From a bacterium (GTDB lineage Bacteria; Verrucomicrobiota; Verrucomicrobiia; Limisphaerales; J093), in the NCBI GenBank assembly GCA_021784265.1, contig JAJXTA010000043.1, positions 1-10,628 on the forward strand: a stretch of 10,628 bases of DNA. Reading direction: 5' to 3'. Below the pieces are notes generated by a model that was given only the letters and a program-made list of their open reading frames with translations, was not told the DNA's origin and did no database searches. The stretch's first letter is position 1. Each line of letters begins with the position of its first letter. This document shows positions 1 to 6,865 of this stretch, one piece after another. The position numbers and the translations under genes are program-made.

Positions 1-1893
1 AAAGACGTTGCCCTCGGCGGTAATCGAGACGTTGCCCGGCTGCGGCCCAAAGGCCCCGGTGCCGGCGTCCCCCGTCCCGCTGCTGCCGTTGGGCAGGAAG
101 CTGGTCACGTTGCCGCCGGCGTTGATGGTGACGTCGCCGCCCGCCGCGGTGCTGATCCCGCCCAGGCTGGTCGAGACGAAGTAGAAGGTGAGGCCGATGG
201 GGCGGTACCGCTCGTAACCCTGGGTGTTCGCCCCGGTGTTCACGTCGCCAAACGCGGTCGTGACATTGATGTTCCCGCCGGCGAGCGTGCGAATTCCATC
301 GGAGCCGGCCGCGAGGAGGTCGGCGTTGACCAGGACGTCATTGGCCGCCCAGAGATCAATGTTGCCGTTGAGGGTTTGGATGATGGCGCCGCCGTTGAGG
401 TAAATCCCATCGGTGCCGGGGGCGGGCCGGGCGGTGAGGTTGGCGGGCCCGGCGGCCAGTTTCACGCTCCAGTTTCGCCCCGCCTGAATGCCCGCGCTGG
501 TGTCCAGGGTGATGTTGCGCCCGGCCTGCAAGCTGAGCGTCGCGCCGGGGTCGGCGCTATCGGGCAGACTCCAGAGGGTGCTCAGCTCGATGTCCCGGGT
601 GGCCTGCAGACTGATCTGCGAGAGTTGATTCCGCGCAATCAGGTTGTTGAACGAGGCGACACTCAGGGTGAGGGTGTCCGGGCTGCCGGCGCTGGGCGGA
701 TCGCTTGGGTTGACCACCCCAGTCCCGGGCGCCGGGTCCCCACTCGCCGCCAGCACGATGTTGGCCGGGTCAATCGTCAGTTGGCCCGCGCGGAAGCCGT
801 GGGTGGCGTGGGCGTCGATGGTGGAGTGGAGGGCGCTCATTTGCGGGGCGGAGATCTCGACTTGCCCGCCGTTGCCGCCTTGGGCGCCACCGCGCGCGGT
901 GACCGTCGAGCCCGCTTGGTCGGAAAAGGCGCGACCGGCTTGGATCGTCACCGTTCCCCCCGCACTGAGCCCCTGGTTGCCGCCATCGGCCCGGAGCGTG
1001 GAGTGGGGACCCAGGTTGACGGTGTCGCTGGCCACCAATTCGATCGTCCCGTTGACGTCGCGGGCCGTGTTCGCCTGCACCAGCCCGCCCTGGTTGACCA
1101 CCGCCGCGTGCATGGCGATCACTCCGCCATCGGCAATGACGCGGCCGGAGTTGTCCACCGAGCCCGCCGGCAACGTCACCCGGGCGCTCAGCCCCCGCCC
1201 GTCGGGCCGGTCACTAACGAGCACCTCTTTGCCGGCGTAGAGTCCCACGTCGCCCTGCGGGGCGGCGATGGTACCGTGGTTGTCAACATGGTCGGCGATG
1301 AGGAAGGCCGACGCCCCTTTGGCCAGGTTGATCCGGCCGTAGTTCACGATCTCCGCGCCGGGCGGGGGTACGGTGAAGGCCCAGGCGCCGCCGCTGCCGA
1401 GGTCCGGCATGGGGATCGGGGAGGTCGTCATGACCAACCCGTGCGCCGTGATCGAGGCCAAACCGCCGATGTAGAACCCGGCGGCGTTCTGCAACACCAC
1501 ATAGCCGTTGGCATTCAGGTTGCCTAGGATCCGGGACGGGTTGGGGTCGGTGATCCGGTTCCACACCAACGAGGAAGCCGACGGCTGGACGAACGTGGTG
1601 GTTTCCCCCAGACCGACGTTGAAACTTTGCCAGTTGATGAAGGTTTGGTCCGAGGTCCGGATCGTGAGCTGACTGCCGGCCGCGGTCACGGTGGCTTTGC
1701 CCTGGGTCACCGTGGGACCGTTCGGGTTCGCCCAAGCGCGAGAGGGTGCCCACGCCCCCAGCCCGCCGAGCAGCACCGCCGCCGCCGCCCTCCACCGCGC
1801 CCCGGCACGCCGGGACCGGTCGGGCCACCGGCCGTTGGCCGCAGTTCCTCCGCCCAGGGGCGCCACGCCGCCGTTAGGATGCCGCTGCTTCAT
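1..1893 (-). CDS. Filamentous haemagglutinin-like exoprotein (TpsA of two-partner secretion), C-terminus outside window
   Basis: A minus-strand frame stays open from an ATG at 1893 to the window edge, giving the first 631 residues of a longer surface adhesin. Residues 1-55 form a long signal peptide: an Arg-rich n-region, a hydrophobic stretch AAAAVLLGGLGAWA (36-49) and a likely cut at AWA|NP after residue 55. The TPS secretion domain follows, with WQSFNVG (88-94), GE then QPSAS (103-107), RILGNLNANG (121-130) and NAAGF (136-140), where the family normally has NPNGI. The block GGNGGQVEIS (339-348) and LTIDPANIVL (372-381) are typical of the start of the beta-helical shaft; beyond this come short Gly/Asn/Ala-rich strand-turn repeats (for example GGDVTINAGGNVT). 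The gene lies 90 bp downstream of the tpsB-type transporter on the same strand, which is therefore its likely exporter. No good Shine-Dalgarno precedes the ATG. The function as an adhesin or biofilm component is inferred from the family; the ligand is unknown. Confidence 0.9.
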   Translation of the reverse strand, partial: MKQRHPNGGVAPLGGGTAANGRWPDRSRRAGARWRAAAAVLLGGLGAWAPSRAWANPNGPTVTQGKATVTAAGSQLTIRTSDQTFINWQSFNVGLGETTTFVQPSASSLVWNRITDPNPSRILGNLNANGYVVLQNAAGFYIGGLASITAHGLVMTTSPIPMPDLGSGGAWAFTVPPPGAEIVNYGRINLAKGASAFLIADHVDNHGTIAAPQGDVGLYAGKEVLVSDRPDGRGLSARVTLPAGSVDNSGRVIADGGVIAMHAAVVNQGGLVQANTARDVNGTIELVASDTVNLGPHSTLRADGGNQGLSAGGTVTIQAGRAFSDQAGSTVTARGGAQGGNGGQVEISAPQMSALHSTIDAHATHGFRAGQLTIDPANIVLAASGDPAPGTGVVNPSDPPSAGSPDTLTLSVASFNNLIARNQLSQISLQATRDIELSTLWSLPDSADPGATLSLQAGRNITLDTSAGIQAGRNWSVKLAAGPANLTARPAPGTDGIYLNGGAIIQTLNGNIDLWAANDVLVNADLLAAGSDGIRTLAGGNINVTTAFGDVNTGANTQGYERYRPIGLTFYFVSTSLGGISTAAGGDVTINAGGNVTSFLPNGSSGTGDAGTGAFGPQPGNVSITAEGNVF

Positions 1894-1983
1894 CAGACGA
1901 GCCTAACTTAGCCCAACCCCGGCGAAAGTGAAGGAGCTACTTGGAGTCATGAGTTTCGTCGATTGTGGACGACAGCCGGGGCC

Positions 1984-4086
1984 TCAGAATTGGGCGGAAA
2001 GGGCGAAGTCCAGGCGCGGCTGCCCAGCCTCAGTAAACGGTGTGGACAACAACGGCCAGGTGCACAACAACCGGGCGTCGAAGTGGGAACCGAAGGTGGC
2101 GACGCCGCCGAAGCCCACGCCCCAGAGAGGAATGCGGCCTTGGCGCCCGGCGGGATCGATGAGGTAGCCCTCGCCGTAATCAGTATAGATGGAGCCGCGG
2201 ATGACGAGGGCCTGTTTCCCCGCCGTGATCCCCACCACATGGGGCGGCGTTTTTTGTTCCAGCGTTACCCGCCAACCGTTGTCGCCAAAGACTTCCCCCT
2301 CCCGATAGCCGCGCAGCCCGGCCACGCCGCCCAGGCCGTACTGCTCGTTCACGATCAGCGGCTGGCTCGCCCACTGCCCATCCGCATGCAACGCCAAGTG
2401 CCAGTCCTTGAAAATCTCCTGGTCGCGCCCGAAGCTGGCGGTGAGGACGTGGTAATAGCCGTTGGCTTGGCTGGAGCCGGCGGTTTCCATGAATTGGCTC
2501 CCCTCGTTGAACAGCCAGCCGAAGACGTTGGGCGAGTAGCCCAGGCTTCCATCAAACATCCCGGAAGCATCGCGCCGGGTGCCGTCCCAGCGCAGGCTTA
2601 AGGGCAGATACTGCACCGAGCGGGCCGTGGTGGGCACCGGCGAGGGCACGTTGTACACCACGGGCGGATTGGGGGTGCCGTTGGCGTTGACCGTGATTTC
2701 GGTGAATTGAAAGTTGTTGGTCTTGAAGCTGGTGAGTTGGAACGTCTTGAAATCGATCCCCAGCGAGAGGGTCGAGTGGATGCCGCCCCAGTCGGGCAAC
2801 GGGAGGCTAAAACGGGCGCCCAGGTCCCCGTTGAGGGTCAGGTCCTGCTGGAAATCTTGGCGGGTTACCTGGCGCACGCCGGGCACGTTATAGATGACGT
2901 CGTTGGCGAGCGTCTCGAGGCCCGTATCGATGGTCGAGCGGCTGGCAAAGAAGGTCAGCTCGGGCTGGGGCAACGACGCGGGCAGCCGGAAGCGGCGGGT
3001 GGCTTCGTCGTAACCAAACCCGGTGTTGTTCTGCCCCAGGGCGTCGGCGACCGCTTGCGGGGCGCCCAGGGGGAGGCGGTAGAAAGCGCTGTAGTTGGCC
3101 ACCCGCGGCTGATCGTAGAAGGACCATTGGTTGGCGGTTTTGTACAGCTCCGGCGAGAAGCTGTACTGGACCCCGAGGGCATGGTCGAGCTGCCAGAGGT
3201 TGTCATACATGGCCGAGGCATTGAGCCGCAGCTCGGGCGTTCCCGGGGAGCTCTGATTGCTGAATTCGACCTTGCCATGGAGCGGGAGCCGGTCGTTCAC
3301 ATGCAGGAGGAGGAGCGAGGTGTCCTCGACCGGGCCCGGGCTGAGCTCGCCGGAGATTTGGCGGTCCTGGTTGGCGTTGGCCCGGTCCAACTCGGCGCTG
3401 AAGACCGGCCCCACCAAGATCGTGTTGGTGTGCAGGCTGGGGAGGGCCCGCATCACGTTATTGGAGCTGAAGTAGTGGTTGTTGACCACCATAATACCCA
3501 CCAAGCGGCCCTCGAAGACCCGAATCTTCACCACCCCATTGGTGAGGCGCTGCGCCGGGATGGTCACATTCACCGTCGGGTAGCCGCGGCTCCGATACTC
3601 GGTCTGGAGCTGCGCAGCCGCTTTGACCACTTGGGAAACCGCCACGTTCGTCCCGGTAAAGGGCGCGAAGATGGACTGGATCAGCCCGGTGGAGAGCAGG
3701 GTGTTGCCGGTGACCTCGTACGAACGAACGACAAAGGTGGGCGCCGCGTTCGTCGCCGGAGGTGGTTGGGGCGGGCTGACGGGGGAAGCGGGCGGCGCGG
3801 CCGCGGGGCGGCGGGCTTGAGCGGCCAGCGGCGCTGTGGCCACAACCAGGCCGAGGGCAAGCAGCGTTGCCCACCCCCACGCGCGCCGCCAGGTTGAGCC
3901 ACCACTGGCACGCTTGACCCCGGACCTCGTGGTATGCCTCCTGAAGGCCGGAAGGGTGCGGGCCAAGGCGAGGCAGCGGGGGGTACTCAACACCTGGCTC
4001 CTGAACTCGATGGTGCTGGAACCTCGAGCCTGCTCCACTTGGTCCGAGGCTCCGGCTGGGAGCAGCAAGCTTGCAACGGTCAACAC
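1984..4086 (-). CDS. Two-partner secretion outer-membrane transporter, FhaC/ShlB/HecB family (TpsB)
   Basis: This outer-membrane pore exports the neighbouring haemagglutinin-like protein from the periplasm to the cell surface. In numbering from the GTG at 4086, a signal peptide core lies at 68-84 (WGWATLLALGLVVATAP), then a Pro/Ala linker (91-115), POTRA 1 (about 116-192, including YRSRGYPTVNVTIP and RVFEGRLVGI), POTRA 2 (about 193-272, ending ELSPGPVEDTSLLLLHV) and a ShlB-type beta-barrel to residue 700. LRGYREGE (591-598) matches the conserved VRGY/LRGY loop-6 motif of the Omp85/TpsB superfamily. The protein ends LDFALSAQF with the terminal Phe of a BAM-recognised last strand. The start is uncertain: the signal peptide would be buried 67 residues in, so the true N-terminus is probably nearer residue 53 (position 3930) or a TTG at residue 41 (3966). 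The family assignment is firm; pairing with the downstream tpsA rests on adjacency. Confidence 0.93.
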   Translation of the reverse strand: MLTVASLLLPAGASDQVEQARGSSTIEFRSQVLSTPRCLALARTLPAFRRHTTRSGVKRASGGSTWRRAWGWATLLALGLVVATAPLAAQARRPAAAPPASPVSPPQPPPATNAAPTFVVRSYEVTGNTLLSTGLIQSIFAPFTGTNVAVSQVVKAAAQLQTEYRSRGYPTVNVTIPAQRLTNGVVKIRVFEGRLVGIMVVNNHYFSSNNVMRALPSLHTNTILVGPVFSAELDRANANQDRQISGELSPGPVEDTSLLLLHVNDRLPLHGKVEFSNQSSPGTPELRLNASAMYDNLWQLDHALGVQYSFSPELYKTANQWSFYDQPRVANYSAFYRLPLGAPQAVADALGQNNTGFGYDEATRRFRLPASLPQPELTFFASRSTIDTGLETLANDVIYNVPGVRQVTRQDFQQDLTLNGDLGARFSLPLPDWGGIHSTLSLGIDFKTFQLTSFKTNNFQFTEITVNANGTPNPPVVYNVPSPVPTTARSVQYLPLSLRWDGTRRDASGMFDGSLGYSPNVFGWLFNEGSQFMETAGSSQANGYYHVLTASFGRDQEIFKDWHLALHADGQWASQPLIVNEQYGLGGVAGLRGYREGEVFGDNGWRVTLEQKTPPHVVGITAGKQALVIRGSIYTDYGEGYLIDPAGRQGRIPLWGVGFGGVATFGSHFDARLLCTWPLLSTPFTEAGQPRLDFALSAQF
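3937..3942 (-). promoter_or_regulatory. Perfect AGGAGG Shine-Dalgarno inside the annotated tpsB frame
   Basis: On the minus strand AGGAGG is read at 3942-3937. Six bases later, at 3930-3928, lies an ACG codon in the tpsB frame. No ATG, GTG or TTG in this frame follows at suitable spacing. Starting here would give a normal signal peptide with the sequence (start)-RSGVKRASGGSTWRRAWGW followed by the hydrophobic core. The placement argues that this is the working ribosome binding site, with either a rare ACG start or a base difference in this copy. Confidence 0.4.
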
Positions 4087-4110
4087 CAGTTTACCTTACC
4101 GCTTCGTCGT

Positions 4111-4130
4111 CGGCGGCCGCGAGGCCGCCG
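4111..4130. promoter_or_regulatory. 8-bp perfect hairpin with GCGA tetraloop upstream of tpsB
   Basis: CGGCGGCC pairs perfectly with GGCCGCCG around a GCGA loop. Read on the plus strand the loop is a GNRA tetraloop; on the minus strand, the tpsB sense strand, it reads TCGC. The hairpin ends 24 bp upstream of the GTG at 4086, so it would fall in the tpsB leader if transcription starts further upstream. There is no T-run on either side, so it is not an intrinsic terminator. A regulatory role is inference; in DNA this GC-rich such hairpins also arise by chance. Confidence 0.35.
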
Positions 4131-4206
4131 CGGAGCCATCCCGTCCGCTCGCAGCCGGCGGCCCACACCCGGCCGTGGCCGGCGGGGGTGCTGGCAGGGG
4201 ACATGG

Positions 4207-4235
4207 TTGCAACACAGTTCATCGCGACCTAATTA
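4207..4235 (+). promoter_or_regulatory. Weak sigma70-like promoter candidate (TTGCAA-17 bp-TAATTA)
   Basis: TTGCAA at 4207-4212 and TAATTA at 4230-4235 are separated by exactly 17 bp and form the most A/T-rich island in the spacer. If used on the plus strand it would give the PEP-CTERM gene a leader of about 440 nucleotides, which is long. The match is imperfect in both boxes, so this is only a candidate. Confidence 0.2.
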
Positions 4236-4586
4236 GAGCAGCGAAAAGGCCGGGCGGCTACCGCAGTCCTCGGCCTCGCTAGCAAGAAATCGGACATGGC
4301 CATCGGGCCGTCAAAGCCGTTATGGCGCAGCGGGTTATGGGAAGATGACGACGACGCGGTGGTTGGTTGCGGCGACCTGTAACGCAATCGCGACCCGCCG
4401 TTGCCGGGGTGGGCGGAGCCGCCGTGGGCCGACGCGAGGTATGAGGTCCGCGCGTCACCTTTTGGCCACAAAACCCACGGCAGCGCCCGCAGGAGGCGAG
4501 CCGTCCGCCCAACGCTGGCGCCATCAAGCCATTGCATCGGAGGCGGCGAAGTCCGCAACCAAGCAATGGATGTCCTGTGGTCGTGG

Positions 4587-4602
4587 GAGGCGTTCCCGCC
4601 TC
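4587..4602. repeat. Short inverted repeat GAGGCG-TTCC-CGCCTC upstream of the PEP-CTERM gene
   Basis: A perfect 6-bp stem (GAGGCG/CGCCTC) encloses a TTCC loop inside the string GTGGGAGGCGTTCCCGCCTC. It is followed by TGCTAGTCT (4605-4613), which resembles a weak extended -10 element and would start transcription about 60 bp before the ATG at 4683. No -35 match is present. The string resembles dispersed REP-like palindromes of GC-rich bacteria, but only one copy is visible here. Confidence 0.3.
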
Positions 4603-4682
4603 AATGCTAGTCTGTTACCCGTGAGCCGCGCGTGTGGCTCAACGTCGGAATCAACCTCGAGTGCCAGCGCAGTGACCAATTT

Positions 4683-5486
4683 ATGAGCCATCGGACTAGA
4701 ACCATAGTGATCCTGGCGGCGGCCGCCTTGGCGCGGCAAGCTGCCTTTGCCGCTAATAACGACCTCGTGCTCGGTTTCAATGGGGGCGGGGCCGGCAATG
4801 ATTATGTCATCAACCTGGGTAACGACGCGACCGCGGTGGGTGTCGGCGGCAACGCCGTGGTGAACCTCAGCGGCGACTTCAACGTCACGACCTTCGGCAG
4901 CACGTTCACCAGCGGGAACGCCGCCTGGGGCGTCGGCGGCGGGACCAGCAGTCTGAACCCGGTGGCGTTTCTCACCGCGCTGCGCTTGGGCGGCCCCGGC
5001 AACCCGGGCTTGGCGGGCTCCGGCGCCCCCGTGACGGGCCAGACGGCGGCGGATGGCAGTGCGACCGCCGGGTACTTCAACGCCGTATTGAATAACACCG
5101 GCAGCTTTCCCGCCTTGGGCAGCGCTGGCGGGAGCGCCCTGGTCCCAGTCTCCGCCCTGGAAAGCTGGACCGCCAAAGTCACGGCCAACGCGAGCGGAAG
5201 TCTGCTCGGCGACAAAGGCATCAACCCGACCAGCGCCGCCCATGGCACCGGCGTTTACTACGAAGACCTCTACCGGGGAGGCAAGAGCGGGTCCTCGATG
5301 AATTACACCTACCAGGGCTATTTCACCTTCGACCCCGCCAACAGCCTGGGCGGCGGCACCCTCACCTTCACCCCCGCGGGCCTCACCGTGGTCCCGGAGC
5401 CTGCACCTTTGGCTTACGGGTTGGTGGTGGGCGGCGGGCTCTTTCTGTACCGCTCCTGTCGGCGAGGCGGCCGTAGGCAGGCGTAA
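4683..5486 (+). CDS. PEP-CTERM sorting-domain exported protein
   Basis: This 267-residue protein carries both ends expected of an exosortase substrate. The N-terminal signal peptide is MSHRTRTIVILAAAALARQA followed by AFAA, cut before NNDLVLGF. The C-terminus has the motif VPEP (237-240), a short hydrophobic segment (about 241-256) and the basic tail RSCRRGGRRQA (257-267). The body is Gly/Ala/Asn/Thr-rich and low in charge, as is usual in the family, with NDLVLGF near residue 25 and NDYVINLG near 39, a pairing I associate with Verrucomicrobiota PEP-CTERM proteins. A GTG at 4632 in the same frame would add 17 residues ahead of the signal peptide, so I prefer the ATG at 4683, although neither has a good ribosome binding site. 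In the family, exosortase cleaves near PEP and releases or anchors the protein for the surface matrix; no exosortase lies in this window. Specific function unknown. Confidence 0.85.
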   Translation: MSHRTRTIVILAAAALARQAAFAANNDLVLGFNGGGAGNDYVINLGNDATAVGVGGNAVVNLSGDFNVTTFGSTFTSGNAAWGVGGGTSSLNPVAFLTALRLGGPGNPGLAGSGAPVTGQTAADGSATAGYFNAVLNNTGSFPALGSAGGSALVPVSALESWTAKVTANASGSLLGDKGINPTSAAHGTGVYYEDLYRGGKSGSSMNYTYQGYFTFDPANSLGGGTLTFTPAGLTVVPEPAPLAYGLVVGGGLFLYRSCRRGGRRQA

Positions 5487-5564
5487 GATCTCCGCTCTGC
5501 CAGCCGGTGTCGCCAATTCTCTATCCTCGACTCCGCAACCAACAACCGTACACCTGACAAAACC

Positions 5565-6800
5565 ATGAACTATACCCTTAACAAAGCAATCAGCCTCGCC
5601 TCGGCTGCCGTGGCCTTGGGGCTCACCGCGCCGGCGCTGGGCGCGAACGTAATCTACCTGACCGGTTCCACCGCCTTCCGGGGCAACTGCTACGGCGTCC
5701 TCTCGACCGCCGGCGCCGCCGGTGGCCTTTGGGACACCGCTCCGGACATCGCCACCTTTGGCAACGCGAACCCGGCCGGGTGCAATTACATGTTGTTTCA
5801 CGGCTTCATCACGAACGTGGAAACCTATGTGTCTTGCCTGTGGAGTGGCTCGGAGGCCGGTATCGCCTCGGTCGCCGGCAACAGCGTTGACAACGCCCCC
5901 TACGGGCCGCTCGCCGGCGCCCCCGCGACCTTCCTGAAAGCCGATGGTACGGTTCCCTACGGCAATAACACCGCCAATCCCTCCTCCGGTGAGCTGGAGT
6001 CCGGCCCGCGGGCGGCGGACCTCTCGATGGCCGACACCTCGAGCGCCGTCTCGATGAGTTCCAGTTTCACCCTCCACAACTTCGGCAAGGTGGGCATCGT
6101 CCCCTTCACTTGGGCCAAAGGGATCCAATCCACGCCTCTGCCCGCTTGGAACCGGATCACCAACATCACTGACCCGCAGATCCGCGTCCTCTTGGGCTTC
6201 CCCCAACCGGCCGCTTTCCTGACCGGCAACCCCGCCGACACCAACTACGTGTATCCGGTCGGGCGCAACAAAGGCTCGGGCACCCGCGTCAATTGCCTGG
6301 CCTCCAGCGGCTATGGTGTGACCACCCCCGTCGTCCAGTTCGCCGTCGGCGGCATTCCCTTCAACAATACGCTGACCCTGGTCGAAGTGGACAACAACGG
6401 TTATGAGAGCGGTGGCGACGTGGCCAAGTCCCTGAGTGTGGATGGCAGCCAGGCGCAGCCGGACCCCAATTTCGGCGGCACGGGGTGGCTTGCCATTGGC
6501 TACCTCGGCACCTCCGACGCCCAGAGCGCCAGCCTGACGACGGCGAACTGGCTGACCCTTAACGGGGTGATGGAGTCCGACGGGGCCATCGAGGAAGGGC
6601 AGTACTCCTACTGGGGCAACGAGCACCTCTATGGCGCCAACGGCATCTCTGGCTACAAGCTGGCGTTTGGGAATACCTTCATCGCTCTCATCGGGAACAA
6701 GCTCGGCGGCAGTGTCCCCACGGCCCACAGCTCCGGCATTTCCCTGCGGTACATGCACGCCCAGAAGATCACGGACACCGCGGTGCCCACCCGCCTCTAA
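5565..6800 (+). CDS. PstS-like periplasmic solute-binding-fold protein
   Basis: The 411-residue product has a clean signal peptide (MNYTLNKAISLASAAVALGL then TAPALGA, cut before N28), so it is periplasmic or surface exposed. The mature part reads like a type II periplasmic binding protein of the phosphate-binding (PstS) kind. TGSTAFR (33-39) is the first ligand loop at the end of strand 1. ADLSMADTSSA (151-161) sits where PstS has its D-x-x-x-S region, VGIVPFTWAKG (176-186) is the characteristic hinge-proximal strand, and GRNKGSGTR (233-241) matches the R-x-x-x-SGT anion-binding loop. It is longer than typical PstS (about 320-350), with extra Asn/Gly-rich segments. It lies 78 bp after the PEP-CTERM gene in the same direction and may be cotranscribed. 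No PstC, PstA or PstB homologue is nearby, so it may be a stand-alone sensor, scavenger or matrix protein. The fold call is good; the ligand, perhaps phosphate, is inference. Confidence 0.7.
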   Translation: MNYTLNKAISLASAAVALGLTAPALGANVIYLTGSTAFRGNCYGVLSTAGAAGGLWDTAPDIATFGNANPAGCNYMLFHGFITNVETYVSCLWSGSEAGIASVAGNSVDNAPYGPLAGAPATFLKADGTVPYGNNTANPSSGELESGPRAADLSMADTSSAVSMSSSFTLHNFGKVGIVPFTWAKGIQSTPLPAWNRITNITDPQIRVLLGFPQPAAFLTGNPADTNYVYPVGRNKGSGTRVNCLASSGYGVTTPVVQFAVGGIPFNNTLTLVEVDNNGYESGGDVAKSLSVDGSQAQPDPNFGGTGWLAIGYLGTSDAQSASLTTANWLTLNGVMESDGAIEEGQYSYWGNEHLYGANGISGYKLAFGNTFIALIGNKLGGSVPTAHSSGISLRYMHAQKITDTAVPTRL

Positions 6801-6828
6801 TCCGGGACGTTCTCGGGAGTGACTCGAG

Positions 6829-6861
6829 CCAGCGCGGGCGCCAGCCCGCGCTGGTTTGTTT
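6829..6861 (+). terminator. Rho-independent terminator-like hairpin after the PstS-like gene
   Basis: CCAGCGCGGG (6829-6838) pairs perfectly with CCCGCGCTGG (6845-6854) around a 6-base loop, giving a 10-bp GC-rich stem followed at once by TTTGTTT (6855-6861). It begins 28 bp after the TAA of the PstS-like gene, the normal place for a terminator. The next gene's only plausible start codon follows after 4 bp, so it may also act as an attenuator or block the ribosome site. Confidence 0.75.
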
Positions 6862-6865
6862 CCAG

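Larger units (their letters stand above)
4087..4682. other. Divergent intergenic spacer between tpsB and the PEP-CTERM gene
   Basis: About 600 bp separate the two divergently read genes. The short frames here are Arg/Pro/Ser-rich with no recognisable family and no ribosome binding site, so I call none. The spacer holds two clear GC-rich hairpins (4111-4130 and 4587-4602), a small A/T island with the palindrome CTAATTAG (4229-4236) and one weak sigma70-like promoter candidate (4207-4235). It should carry the promoters for both directions. I see no tRNA, riboswitch core or mobile-element end that I can name. Confidence 0.7.

Noticed and set aside
376..1527. 383-codon plus-strand frame opposite tpsA
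   Set aside because: It is the mirror of the adhesin gene; its composition is that of a shadow frame and it has no family match or ribosome site.
2707..3897. 396-codon plus-strand frame opposite tpsB
   Set aside because: It is antisense to the barrel and POTRA coding sequence, which has clear motifs; no independent evidence of coding.
4229..4558. 109-codon minus-strand frame in the divergent spacer
   Set aside because: It is Ser/Arg/Pro-rich with no family, no ribosome site and no consistent codon pattern; more likely non-coding spacer.
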